A DNA stretch of 64,000 nt. It comes from Gallionella sp. GTDB taxonomy: Bacteria > Pseudomonadota > Gammaproteobacteria > Burkholderiales > Gallionellaceae. The stretch covers positions 1 through 64,000 of the forward strand of contig JAQTWT010000012.1 of the NCBI GenBank assembly GCA_028689145.1, in the 5' to 3' direction. Shown piece after piece: positions 45,994 to 55,121 of the stretch. Each line of letters begins with the position of its first letter. Within the stretch, counting starts at the first letter, position 1. Under the pieces are notes generated by a model. That model searched no databases, was not told where the DNA came from, and saw only the letters and a list, made by a program, of their open reading frames with translations. The position numbers and the translations under genes were made by a program.

Positions 45994-48906
45994 TCAGGTG
46001 CTGCCCAGGCTGTGAATCACCCCGAGCAGATGAATCGCTTTGCCCTGCTCATCTTTCAGTACGGCACCGCGCTGCTCCATCCGATGCTCCGTGCCATCCG
46101 GCCACTCGACCCGGTACTGTATCGTGTAGGGTTTCCCGGTTTTGATGGCGTTTTCCATACAAGCCTGAAGCGGCAGACGATCATCCGGACGCACGGATTT
46201 CATGAAATCTTCCGAGGTGTGCTCCAGGCTGCCATCAGGCAGACCCAGCAAAGATTCCGTATTGTCCGACCATTCCATCACATTGGTCGACAGATCCCAA
46301 TCCCAGGTAGCAGAAAGCGTCAAGGTCTGTGCCAGCACGGTGCGCTGATGCATCTGCAACAGTTTCTCTTGGGCAGCTTTCAGCTCGTTGATTTCATACA
46401 GCACGATCATGACTCCGCCCTGAATGTCGTGGTTCAGCATGTAAGGTCGCACCCGCATGTGATACCAATCGCCGTCTTCCGCCTGCACTTCGGAGTCTGC
46501 CGAGGTTCTGGAGATCAGCGTCTGTCTGGCCAGGGCGATTAGGTCGGCATTCTTGAGGCGATGGGAAATATGCTCGAACGGACGGTTGATGTCGTGATCC
46601 AGAATGTTGAACAGGGATTTTGCATTTCTGGTGAAACGCCGGATATTGAGTCCCGTATCGAGAAACAGCGCCACCAGACGCGAGGCCGCCATGAAGTTTT
46701 CCATGTCGGCGTTAAGTTCGCTCAACTCGGAAATTTTGCCCTGATACTCGGCATTGACGGTGAATAATTCCTCATTGACCGATTGCAGCTCTTCGTTGGT
46801 GCTTTGCAGTTCCTCGTTACTGGCAAGCAGCTCTTCGTTGGTTGCCTGCAATTCCTCGTTGGAAGTTTCCAGTTCTTCAATCGTAGCCTGAAGGCTTTCG
46901 CGGGTGAACTGTAGCTCCTGCTCTAGATCGCCCAGACGATGCAGCACCTCCGCGTCGGCATCGTATTTGACCCCATCCGCAATTTCGGTGCTGGGTGTCT
47001 TGGCGACCTCGGAAATGATCACGACTGCCAGTAAAGGGGTGTTGCGGCGCACGACCAGCGGGCGTATCAGGATATTCACCTTGGACACCACGTCTTCCGA
47101 CTTGACGCTGACGTTGGAAAAACTGACCTCGGTGCGGCTCTTGAATACTTTGGTCAGACCCGTGGCGATCGGTACGCCCAGTTCCTTGACCAGAATCTTG
47201 GTGATATCGGTGCTCACCTTGCCGGATAATGGGCGCAGGTAGCGTCGGGAGTCCCCGGTGACGCGCAGCAACTCGAACCCCTCGTCCACGATCATGCTGA
47301 CGGGGATGAAATCGATTGCCAGCGCCTCGATGAAAGATTCCAGTATCCGCGCATCGTCCGCATTGCGGTTCTGGAATTGGGTTCTGCTGGTATGCGCCCA
47401 TTCGCCGTGTGTGTTGGCGGGCTCGGGCAGCCTGAAGCGCTCGCTGTTCAGCAGCGATTTGCGGTTGCCGCGTGAACGGAAGATTTTGCAGCGATGCTCC
47501 AGCGTTTCAAAATAGGGTTCGGCTTCTCCGAGCGATTCGCTGCTTCCCAGCACCAGCAGACCATGAGGTCGCAGCGAGAAGTTGAATCCGTCAAAAATTC
47601 GGCGCTGCAAAATAGGTTGCAGATAGATGAGCAGATTGCGGCAACTGACCAGGTCGATGTTGGTGAAGGGCGGATCCTTGATCAGGTCGTGCCGCGCAAA
47701 CACCACCATCTCGCGTAATTGGCGCGAAACCTGATAGAGATCGTCCTTGCGGATAAAATATTTATTGAGGAAGCGCTGCGGCAGGTCGGCGGCGATGCTT
47801 TCCGGGTAGAAACCCTGACTGGCCCGGTTCAGGCTTTCCTGATCTATATCTGTCGCGAACAGCTTGAGGTCGATGGCTTTTCCCAGTTCCTCCGCGATGT
47901 CCTGCACCAGCATGCAGTAGGTGTAGGCCTCTTCCCCGGTCGAGCAGCCCGCCACCCAGATGCGCAACTCATGGCCTTCCATGGAGCGAATATAGCTCTT
48001 CAGATGTTCGGCTTGGAGCGTGTCAAAGACTTCCGTATCGCGGTAGAAATTGGTCACCCCGATCAGTAATTCCCGATACAGGGCGGTAATCTCAGCGGGG
48101 TGCTGGTTGAGATAGTCAACATACTCCTCGATGGATCTGACCTGATTGATGGAGATGCGCCGTTCGATGCGGCGCGTGATGGTCGGGGGTTTGTAATAGG
48201 TAAAGTCGATCTTGGTCTTGCTGCGCAGCATGGCAAAAATCTTCGACAGTGCGCTTTTGTCACCGGCATCCTGCTCCAGCTCGGGGCCTCTGGCCGCGAG
48301 CGGATGCTGCACAAATCTGAGCAATTGCTCGGGCAGATTTTCTGCCGGCAGGATGAAGTCAGCCAAGCCGTTTGCGATCACATTCTTGGGCATACCTTCA
48401 AACTTGGCGGACGATTCGCTCTGCGCCATGACCAGCCCGCCCGCTTCCTTGATCGCGCGGCAACCGCGCGTGCCATCGCTACCGGTGCCGGACAAGATGA
48501 TGCCAATGGCATTGCGCCCCTGATCTTCCGCCAGCGAATTCAGGAACAGGTCGATGGGCAAATTGAGCATGCTGTGGGAGCGATCCTGCGATTCCAGCAA
48601 CAGCTTGCCGTGGAAGATGGTCATGTTCTTCTGCGGCGGGATCAGGTAGATGTGGTCGGGCAGCGGGTCGGTGCCGTCTTTCACCACCTCGACCGGAATA
48701 TCGGTCACCTTCGAGAGCAGTTCGTCCATCATGCTCTTGTAGTCGGGCGAAAGATGCTGGATGACAATGTAGATCAGCCCTGTATCGGTGGGCATGTTCT
48801 TGAAGAATGCGGTAATCGCCTCCAACCCTCCCGCCGAAGCGCCGATGCCGACATAATGCTGCTGGGGGAGAGGGACTCCCTTGATGGCCGACTCGTCCTT
48901 ATTCAT
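45994..48906 (-). CDS. CheB-CheR-PAS fusion protein
   Basis: 970 residues. The N-terminal CheB methylesterase domain (about 15-200) has [12 protein letters not shown] and [11 protein letters not shown]. The CheR methyltransferase (about 215-480) has [13 protein letters not shown] and [14 protein letters not shown] coiled coil (about 660-730, [19 protein letters not shown]-like heptads) and two PAS units (730-965) follow. Both catalytic domains look intact. Such fusions modify chemoreceptors or act with hybrid kinases. The downstream kinase often joined to this architecture is missing. Its start overlaps the upstream PAS gene by 8 bp. Confidence 0.92.
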   Translation of the reverse strand: MNKDESAIKGVPLPQQHYVGIGASAGGLEAITAFFKNMPTDTGLIYIVIQHLSPDYKSMMDELLSKVTDIPVEVVKDGTDPLPDHIYLIPPQKNMTIFHGKLLLESQDRSHSMLNLPIDLFLNSLAEDQGRNAIGIILSGTGSDGTRGCRAIKEAGGLVMAQSESSAKFEGMPKNVIANGLADFILPAENLPEQLLRFVQHPLAARGPELEQDAGDKSALSKIFAMLRSKTKIDFTYYKPPTITRRIERRISINQVRSIEEYVDYLNQHPAEITALYRELLIGVTNFYRDTEVFDTLQAEHLKSYIRSMEGHELRIWVAGCSTGEEAYTYCMLVQDIAEELGKAIDLKLFATDIDQESLNRASQGFYPESIAADLPQRFLNKYFIRKDDLYQVSRQLREMVVFARHDLIKDPPFTNIDLVSCRNLLIYLQPILQRRIFDGFNFSLRPHGLLVLGSSESLGEAEPYFETLEHRCKIFRSRGNRKSLLNSERFRLPEPANTHGEWAHTSRTQFQNRNADDARILESFIEALAIDFIPVSMIVDEGFELLRVTGDSRRYLRPLSGKVSTDITKILVKELGVPIATGLTKVFKSRTEVSFSNVSVKSEDVVSKVNILIRPLVVRRNTPLLAVVIISEVAKTPSTEIADGVKYDADAEVLHRLGDLEQELQFTRESLQATIEELETSNEELQATNEELLASNEELQSTNEELQSVNEELFTVNAEYQGKISELSELNADMENFMAASRLVALFLDTGLNIRRFTRNAKSLFNILDHDINRPFEHISHRLKNADLIALARQTLISRTSADSEVQAEDGDWYHMRVRPYMLNHDIQGGVMIVLYEINELKAAQEKLLQMHQRTVLAQTLTLSATWDWDLSTNVMEWSDNTESLLGLPDGSLEHTSEDFMKSVRPDDRLPLQACMENAIKTGKPYTIQYRVEWPDGTEHRMEQRGAVLKDEQGKAIHLLGVIHSLGST

Positions 48907-49471
48907 GCTTTCCGTTCACAAGCGTCACCAGATATTCTTTATCGCTTCCGATACCCTGTTCCAGAACTGTGACAGCAAGGCTTACCGGCGTTGTTTTTTC
49001 CTTCTTGTCCGACAGGCGCACGCCTATCCTGTTCCCGCTCTGATTGTTTATCTCTTGCTTGAACAGGATATCGAAATTCATCCGGTCTGGCGGAGAAACG
49101 AATTCGGCCAGCGTCCTGCCGACCAGCCCGGCGGCATCCTGCCCCAACACGTCGGCAGCGGCCTTGTTGCATTCCGTAATCACTCCTCTGGTATTCAGAA
49201 CCAGCAACCCGGCCGAGGTTAAATTGAAAAATTGCTGGTAGCGGATACGCCCGCGCTCTGCCTGTGCGCGAAGTTCGCCGAGTTCATGGTGGGACTTGAG
49301 CAATTCATCGTGCTGCATCTCCAGTTCGATCTGCTGAACAGCGACTTCATGCTTGAGCGCTTCGATGTCAACCGGGAGCGGTATCTTCGCATGCGCCTGG
49401 CCTTGCGCCAGCTTGTCTTCTGCCTGCAAACGCAGTTCGGTATATTTTTGATGAAAGAAATCCCTATACAT
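48899..49471 (-). CDS. PAS domain sensor protein
   Basis: 190 residues. A coiled-coil N-terminus (about 45-90, HEVAVQQIELEMQHDELLKSHHEL) leads into one PAS domain (about 95-185: GRIRYQQFFNLTSAGLLVLN, ECNKAAADVLG). No output domain. It overlaps the CheB-CheR-PAS gene by 8 bp and probably works with it as a separate input. Confidence 0.85.
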   Translation of the reverse strand: MYRDFFHQKYTELRLQAEDKLAQGQAHAKIPLPVDIEALKHEVAVQQIELEMQHDELLKSHHELGELRAQAERGRIRYQQFFNLTSAGLLVLNTRGVITECNKAAADVLGQDAAGLVGRTLAEFVSPPDRMNFDILFKQEINNQSGNRIGVRLSDKKEKTTPVSLAVTVLEQGIGSDKEYLVTLVNGKHE

Positions 49472-49690
49472 TGCTCTTTGCCTCGACGAAAAGTTATCTG
49501 GTATAGAACGCCACGTTCCTGCGCATATAACTTCGCAAAAGTTTACCGCGATCTGGTACGACGGGATTATCGCCGCAAAAACCGTTAATTAAAATACCCT
49601 GCGTGAAATACAGAACACCAGACTTTCTTGCCGCACATCAACAGGTGGAAAGGAAGGCCACGAAACAGCTGGCTTGCCGCCAATGCAGCA

Positions 49691-49821
49691 CCGCCAATTC
49701 GCCCTCGTCCAGCGAATTCAGATAATCGAGCAAATTGTGCCGACGGGCGCGGCAGCAGATCGCGATTCAACAGCTCATCGTAAGCGGTATGAGCGGCGTA
49801 TTCTGACGAAGCGAGTTCCAT
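49691..49821 (-). pseudogene. Truncated copy of the ATP-grasp gene start
   Basis: Reads MELASSEYAAHTAYDELLN and then RDLLPRPSAQ, matching the first 35 or so residues of the gene at 44343-45809. It then shifts frame and ends in unrelated sequence near 49585. It is not functional. The rest of 49472-50078 is non-coding. Confidence 0.85.
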
Positions 49822-49878
49822 GCATGACGTTCTGTAGCTTTCCCTACAGAACACAAAGCGAATACTGTGCAGGCACGG
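49691..49878. repeat. About 190-bp direct repeat, right copy
   Basis: Duplicate of 45677-45866, with the gene start and its upstream region. Confidence 0.88.
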
Positions 49879-50010
49879 GCGAACGCTGTCCCGAATGAAA
49901 TAGGGTACCTATAGTCTGTGGTCGATTTTAGCTAAGAGCTGCTTGGAGTAAATATTTGTATTCGTGTTGATTTGCAATTATTAGGAGCGGCTCAGTTGTG
50001 GCCAAATGCA

Positions 50011-50059
50011 GTCGCTCGTTTTCCTATAGGTAGCAAAAAATCGACTCCGTCACAGCTTT
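50011..50059 (-). repeat. Diverged copy of the 47-bp element
   Basis: On the minus strand it reads CDGVDFLLPIGKRATAFGHN and a stop, against CTGVDLFWLPVENRATVSGTK at the 27802 copy. It lies directly before the restriction-modification genes, as the other copies lie beside an accessory gene. Confidence 0.7.
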
Positions 50060-50078
50060 CCTCGTTGGAATTGAAGCT

Positions 50079-51005
50079 TCAGAATGTCATCAAAAGCCGA
50101 TCACGTACCTCATGATCCTCAAGACTCTTTCCATCCATTTGAAATCGTTTCAGCATTGAGCGCCCTACGGTGACGAATTCTTCGCGTTCAAACAACCCAT
50201 CCGGTATTGGTACATCACAAAGCTTGCGACCCGAAAACTTTGTACCATCAATGCTTAATACAACGTATACACCGCGAGCTTTGCATTCTGCGATAGTGGC
50301 GAAAAGACGTTGCAGCGAAAACACTTGCGCCCCGTATAAAATTGATTGGCTATCAGCGTAAGGTGGGTCGCAATAGACCAAGTCGCCGCGCTGCGCTTGA
50401 ATCATTGCATCGGCAAAGTCCATGTGTAGAAAGCGTGTGCCTTGTGTCCTAGCGTGCCAAATGTCTACACGTTTTGCGAAGCTCTCGGGCGGCACTGGAT
50501 CATGCACTCCCACCGGCGTGCTCATGTACCCATCGTTTTTGCGAAAACGGACAACGCCACCGTAGCACACTCGGCAAATGAAAAGAAGGTCGGCTCCGTT
50601 TGGTTTCGCGTTATAGCTTGCCAGCACTTTTTCGTATGCAGCTTTTTTTCCTAGCTGTGCAATAAGGGCGTGGCGTTCGGCGTACTGCTGCTTCAACAGT
50701 TCCTTGTCGCTATGAAGGGTCTGCCATATCTGAGCTAAGGGCGCAAAGGTATCGCTTGCAACTGCTCTCTTCGGGGCCAGCACGCCCAGTACACCACCGC
50801 TACCAAGAAACGGTTCAAAATATGTACCGAACTGTTTAGGAAAGTAGGCAATGATCGCGTCGGCCTGCTTCTGCTTATTACCCACCCACTTTAATAACTG
50901 AGTGTGAAACGGCGTTGTTCCGCCCGACGATGGCAAGGGTGCATCATCACTGGTGAACAACTCGGATTGTGGCTGGGTGGCTGGTGCGAGCATGGTATTT
51001 AACAT
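50079..51005 (-). CDS. DNA adenine methyltransferase (D12 class) of an R-M system
   Basis: 308 residues from ATG 51005; ATG 50993 is also possible. N6-adenine methylase of the D12/alpha class: KWVGNKQKQ near residue 40, FEPFLGSGGVLG (SAM-binding motif I) and DLVYCDPPYAD (catalytic DPPY). It is divergent from the controller gene and the nuclease gene, which suggests it protects the host from that enzyme. The recognition site cannot be read from the sequence. Confidence 0.92.
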   Translation of the reverse strand: MLNTMLAPATQPQSELFTSDDAPLPSSGGTTPFHTQLLKWVGNKQKQADAIIAYFPKQFGTYFEPFLGSGGVLGVLAPKRAVASDTFAPLAQIWQTLHSDKELLKQQYAERHALIAQLGKKAAYEKVLASYNAKPNGADLLFICRVCYGGVVRFRKNDGYMSTPVGVHDPVPPESFAKRVDIWHARTQGTRFLHMDFADAMIQAQRGDLVYCDPPYADSQSILYGAQVFSLQRLFATIAECKARGVYVVLSIDGTKFSGRKLCDVPIPDGLFEREEFVTVGRSMLKRFQMDGKSLEDHEVRDRLLMTF

Positions 51006-51022
51006 CCTAAATTCAGGCCGCA

Positions 51023-51058
51023 TTCTAACATTCTAATTTTGAATATTCCAACTTAGAA
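51023..51058. promoter_or_regulatory. Candidate controller-protein operator between methylase and controller genes
   Basis: TTCTAA at 51023-51028 and 51031-51036 faces TTAGAA at 51053-51058, around the palindrome GAATATTC (51041-51048). The position between divergent M and C genes is where C-boxes occur. Confidence 0.55.
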
Positions 51059-51072
51059 TTTACATTGTCCGT

Positions 51073-51288
51073 ATGAAAAAAAACCATCTCGCCGCCCTAT
51101 TGCGACAAGTCCGCCTGGATGCCGAACTCACACAGTTGCAGCTTGCCGAAAAAATTGGTCAGACACAATCCTATGTGTCCAAGTATGAGAGCGGTGAGCA
51201 ACGATTGGATTTGATAGAACTCGAAGCGGTGTGCAAAGCAGTTGGCATTGAGTTAACCAGCTTTGTGGAGCGGTATCTTGAAAGCTGA
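51073..51288 (+). CDS. XRE-family controller (C) protein
   Basis: 71 residues, a single helix-turn-helix (LTQLQLAEKIGQTQSYVSKYESGEQRL) with a short C-terminal helix, the size and form of C proteins that time restriction gene expression after entry into a new host. It overlaps the start of the nuclease gene. Confidence 0.85.
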   Translation: MKKNHLAALLRQVRLDAELTQLQLAEKIGQTQSYVSKYESGEQRLDLIELEAVCKAVGIELTSFVERYLES

Positions 51289-52135
51289 TCGCCGTTTCCT
51301 CTCCCAGCCCAAAGAGTTTTGGGCAAACGTCCGCACCATCAGTCAAGAAGTCGGCTATACCGAACGTGGAAAAGATTCAATCAAGATTCCTTCGCTTCAA
51401 TCTATCCGCGAGGAATTTTCCCGGTTAGGACTCAGCACGTCGCATATCGCTGACTCGGACAACGTATTAACTGAATTTGGCCAATGCTTATTTGACTATT
51501 TCACATTTCGCGCCGCGATTTTGAATGAGGTTGTTCGTCATCATTTCATGAAAAAGGACTCTGCGCATATCGAGTTCAAGCGACTAAAGAAACAGCTCAA
51601 ACCCAAATGCCCGTTGCCGATGAACAAGCAAAAAGCCGAGAAGAAAAACTATGCTTTTCTGACCGGCATCGTGAACATGTTGATTGAGGCCAACGTCGGC
51701 AGCGTGCCATGCGATTACGATCCGCGCAGCCTGACAACGATTACTCATAATGCAATGCCTCTGCGCACGCTGTCGCGCCGGGTGGATGGCGCATTTCCTT
51801 CCGTCATCAATCCAATTGCGATTTGGGAAATCAAGGAGTATTACTACACGACGACATTCGGTAGCCGTGTAGCTGATGGTGTGTATGAAACGCTGCTGGA
51901 TGGTATGGAGCTGGAAGAGCTCGAAGCCGCTGCCCATCGGAAGGTTCAGCACATTTTGTTCATCGATGATTACTTCACTTGGTGGGAGTGCGGACGCTCG
52001 TACCTGTGCCGCATGATTGACATGCTCCACATGGGATACGTTGACGAAATTGTGTTTGGACGAGAAGTTCTTATTCGGCTTCCAGAGTTGGCTATGGAAT
52101 GGAAAGCCGCTTATGAAGCGTTGCAACAGGATTGA
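51278..52135 (+). CDS. Predicted restriction endonuclease
   Basis: 285 residues from TTG 51278 (GGAGCGG upstream); TTG 51263 is also in frame. No family was named with certainty. A PD-(D/E)xK-like site can be drawn: D in RRVDGAFPSV and E-x-K in IWEIKEYYYTT, separated by about 15 residues. It overlaps the controller gene by 11 bp and faces away from the methylase, the standard M-C-R layout. A DNA cut site cannot be inferred. Composition is more AT-rich than the mod genes next door, in keeping with transfer. Confidence 0.75.
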   Translation: MKADRRFLSQPKEFWANVRTISQEVGYTERGKDSIKIPSLQSIREEFSRLGLSTSHIADSDNVLTEFGQCLFDYFTFRAAILNEVVRHHFMKKDSAHIEFKRLKKQLKPKCPLPMNKQKAEKKNYAFLTGIVNMLIEANVGSVPCDYDPRSLTTITHNAMPLRTLSRRVDGAFPSVINPIAIWEIKEYYYTTTFGSRVADGVYETLLDGMELEELEAAAHRKVQHILFIDDYFTWWECGRSYLCRMIDMLHMGYVDEIVFGREVLIRLPELAMEWKAAYEALQQD

Positions 52136-52311
52136 TTAGAAGAGCCTAAATCGAATTTCTTTTTAAGCTGAATTACGGCTTTGTGTCGTTTTGAGACGTT
52201 CACCACAAATCTAAATCAACTACGAAATATGGTTTGACTGCCGCGTGAATCCTCATTCAAAAATTCATTATCAACCACAGATTACGGAAACCCATTCAAC
52301 AAAGCATCAAA

Positions 52312-53184
52312 TCAGCACGCCACCAGCACAGGATTAAACGCCTTGGACAGCAGCATCACGCGATCGCCGGGTTTGAGGCGTTGCGCCTCGTCGGCAGTAG
52401 CGATGACGCGCACGATCTGGTTACCGACCAGCAGGGTGACGGCGAACACCACGTCCGCCGCTTCGATGGCGAGCACTTCTCCGGCGAAGCTGAATTTGCC
52501 GCCCGCGTGTCCCACGCCGAACACTTCGGCGGGTGTGCCCTGCTGCACCAGCTTGCCTTGTTCCAGCAGCAGCACGCGTTGCGACAGGCGGTACACCTCG
52601 CCGACATCGTGGCTGACCATTACGGTGGTGAGCCCGTAGCGGCGCTGCATGGCCAGCACCTCTTCGTGCAGTCGCACGCGGGTCGCGTGATCGAGCGCGG
52701 AGAACGGTTCGTCGAGCAACAGCAGGCGCGGTTCGGCGGCCAGTGCGCGCGCCAGTGCTACGCGCTGCTGCTGGCCGCCGGAGAGTGTGGCGGGTTTGCG
52801 CTGTTGCATTTCGCCCAGCGCCATCAGCTCGATCAGTTCAGACACGCGCCGTTTATCCGCGCCGCGCGGTTGGGCGAATTCCAGATTGCCGCGCACGCTC
52901 ATATTGGGGAACAGCGCATAGTCCTGAAACATGTAGCCGACGCGCCTTTGCTGCGGCGGCAGGCTGTGGTGCGCTGCGCCGTCGAACCAGGTCTCGCCGC
53001 CCACCACGATGCGGCCAGCATCCGGCTCGGCGAGTCCGGCAAGACAGCGCAGCAGCGTGGTTTTGCCCGCGCCGGATGGCCCGAACAGCGTGATGAATTC
53101 GCCCGCCGCGACGTTGAATTGCGCATCGAGGGTGAATTCGCCGGAACTGGAGAGCAGTTGCTTTTTGAGGGTAAGTTCGATCAT
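52312..53184 (-). CDS. modC: Molybdate ABC transporter ATPase ModC
   Basis: 290 residues from ATG 53184, which overlaps the modB stop (ATGA). Walker A GPSGAGKTT, signature LSGGQQQRVALARAL, Walker B LLLLDEPFSALD, and a short C-terminal TOBE-like part (VFAVTLLVGNQIVRVIA). It is shorter than E. coli ModC (352), with a single rather than double Mop-like tail. It powers molybdate import for FeMo-co. Confidence 0.94.
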   Translation of the reverse strand: MIELTLKKQLLSSSGEFTLDAQFNVAAGEFITLFGPSGAGKTTLLRCLAGLAEPDAGRIVVGGETWFDGAAHHSLPPQQRRVGYMFQDYALFPNMSVRGNLEFAQPRGADKRRVSELIELMALGEMQQRKPATLSGGQQQRVALARALAAEPRLLLLDEPFSALDHATRVRLHEEVLAMQRRYGLTTVMVSHDVGEVYRLSQRVLLLEQGKLVQQGTPAEVFGVGHAGGKFSFAGEVLAIEAADVVFAVTLLVGNQIVRVIATADEAQRLKPGDRVMLLSKAFNPVLVAC

Positions 53185-53861
53185 ATTCCGCCGACCCGCA
53201 TGATCAATTTTTTGTTGAGCAGATACACCGTCAGCAAAATTCCGAAGCACACCGCGAACAGCACCAGCGCGTAGAAGTTGGCGCTGGCGTAGTTAAGCGA
53301 TTCGACTTCGTCGTAGATGGCGATGGAGGCCACGCGCGTCTCGCCCGGCAGGTTGCCGCCGATCATCAGCACCACGCCGAATTCACCGATGGTGTGCGCG
53401 AACGCGAGCACGATACCGGCCAGCAACTGCGGCTTGATGTTTGGCAGCAGCACATACAGAAATGTCTGCCAGCGGCTCTTACCCAGCGTGTAGGCGGCCT
53501 CGCTCAAACTGGGCGATAAGTTCTGAAACCCGGATTGCACCGGATGCACCAAAAACGGAAAGCTGAAGATTACCGAGGCGATCACCAGCCCTTCGAAACT
53601 GAACGCGAGCTTCAGCCCGACAGCTTGATCGACAAAACTCCCGAACCAGTGCGTCGGACTGAATGCCAGCAGCAGATAGAAGCCCAGCACCGAGGGCGGC
53701 AACACCAGCGGCATACTGACCAGTGTTTCCAGCACCGGCTTGATGCGCACTTTAGTCTGCGACAGCCACCACGCGAACGGAATGCCGATCAGGCACAGAA
53801 TCAGCGTGGTGACACCGGCCAGCTTGAAGGTCAATAAAAGCGGTTGCCAGTCATAGCTCAT
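53181..53861 (-). CDS. modB: Molybdate ABC transporter permease ModB
   Basis: 226 residues, about five membrane segments, and the EAA loop (LSEAAYTLGKSRWQTFLYVLLP) that contacts ModC. The length matches ModB (229 in E. coli). It overlaps the upstream molybdate-binding gene by 11 bp and modC by 4 bp. Confidence 0.95.
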   Translation of the reverse strand: MSYDWQPLLLTFKLAGVTTLILCLIGIPFAWWLSQTKVRIKPVLETLVSMPLVLPPSVLGFYLLLAFSPTHWFGSFVDQAVGLKLAFSFEGLVIASVIFSFPFLVHPVQSGFQNLSPSLSEAAYTLGKSRWQTFLYVLLPNIKPQLLAGIVLAFAHTIGEFGVVLMIGGNLPGETRVASIAIYDEVESLNYASANFYALVLFAVCFGILLTVYLLNKKLIMRVGGI

Positions 53862-54264
53862 TGTCCGCCTCCATCAACGACACCTCGTTGGCTTTCACCA
53901 GTGCTTCCACTTCATCGCCCTGTTGCAACTCAAGCCGCTTCACCGCGCGCGAGGTGATGATGCTGGTGACAGTTTGCCCGTGATGATCCAGCACCACTTC
54001 GCTGAGTATTTCGCCATGCCGAATGCTCCGTACCGTTGCCTTGATGCGGTTGCGCAGACTGAGCAGACCGGAGAGATTTTTCGCCAGCGATACTTCGGTT
54101 TCCTTGAACAGCACCGCTACCCGGTTACCCACCTTCAGATGCGGTGCACTCTGTGGTGTTTCGAGCAGCATGGCGGTAAAGCTGTCCTGCCCGACCAGCA
54201 CGTCCACCAGCGATAGATGCTCATTGGATTCGATGGCTGTGATAATGCCGGGCAGGCTATTCAT
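53851..54264 (-). CDS. modG: Two-domain molybdate-binding (molbindin/ModG-like) protein
   Basis: 137 residues made of two TOBE/Mop repeats (about 1-65 and 70-135: NRVAVLFKETEVSLAKN and GDEVEALVKANEVSLME). No DNA-binding domain, so it is not ModE. ModG-type proteins store molybdate or oxyanions in the cytoplasm. It overlaps modA by 4 bp. Confidence 0.88.
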   Translation of the reverse strand: MNSLPGIITAIESNEHLSLVDVLVGQDSFTAMLLETPQSAPHLKVGNRVAVLFKETEVSLAKNLSGLLSLRNRIKATVRSIRHGEILSEVVLDHHGQTVTSIITSRAVKRLELQQGDEVEALVKANEVSLMEADNEL

Positions 54265-55049
54265 GGCGCAGCATTAGGAATGCGAAAACCGTACTTTTTG
54301 AGTATGGCCTTAACTTCGCCAGTTGTTATGAAATGACTAAACTTCGCCGCATCCGGATTATTAGCCGCATGCTTAAGAACCGCATAGCCCTGCTCAAGCG
54401 GCATGTGGCTGCGTTCATCTATCAGAAAATAACTGCCCTGCCCTTTCATGCCCGGTGCCAGCACCAGCGAAAGCGCAATGATGGCGGCATCTGCCGCGCC
54501 GGATACGGCAAACTGTGCGGCCTGCGAAACATTCTCGCCCAGCACCAGCTTGGGCGCAACTTTGTCCAGCAAGCCGTAGTAAGTCAGGCTGTCTTTGGCG
54601 CGTTTGCCGTAAGGCGCGTGTTCCGGATTGGCGATCGCCACCTTGCGATACCGATCACCAGCCAACACTGCAAGGCCTCCCTCCACCGGGAGCGTGGCGC
54701 TCCACAACACCAGTTGCCCATAGGCGTAGGTCTTGACCTCGCCGACGGCGAATCCCTGTTCTTTGAGTTTTCTCGGATACTCGATGTCCGCCGAAAAATA
54801 AATATCGAACGGCGCACCATTGGCGATCTGCTGGTAGAACTTGCCGGAAGAACCGGAAATCACCTCGACCTTGCTGGCCGGATTGATCTGCTGAAAAGCC
54901 GTAGCGATGTCTAGCATGGCGAATTTCAGATCCGCTGCCACCGCGACGGTGAGCGGCGCGGCTGACGCAACCGCGCCGCACGACAGCAACAGCGCCGCCA
55001 CGAAAAACTGCTGCAACGTTTTCATCATGTCTTTACTCATCCCGGACAT
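54261..55049 (-). CDS. modA: Periplasmic molybdate-binding protein ModA
   Basis: 262 residues from ATG 55049 (AAAGGA 6 bp upstream); ATG 55025 is an alternative. The signal peptide ends ASA. The mature part begins APLTVAVAADLKFAMLDIATAF, and the SGSSGKFYQQIANGAPFDIYFSAD block is typical of molybdate/tungstate binders. It is the first gene of the modA-modG-modB-modC operon. No ModE site was seen. Confidence 0.94.
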   Translation of the reverse strand: MSGMSKDMMKTLQQFFVAALLLSCGAVASAAPLTVAVAADLKFAMLDIATAFQQINPASKVEVISGSSGKFYQQIANGAPFDIYFSADIEYPRKLKEQGFAVGEVKTYAYGQLVLWSATLPVEGGLAVLAGDRYRKVAIANPEHAPYGKRAKDSLTYYGLLDKVAPKLVLGENVSQAAQFAVSGAADAAIIALSLVLAPGMKGQGSYFLIDERSHMPLEQGYAVLKHAANNPDAAKFSHFITTGEVKAILKKYGFRIPNAAP

Positions 55050-55121
55050 TCTACATCCTTTCAAATGCTGGTTCAGGCGGCGATGCCGGGATGACACCGG
55101 AATGCGGTGCGCCGCCAAGCA

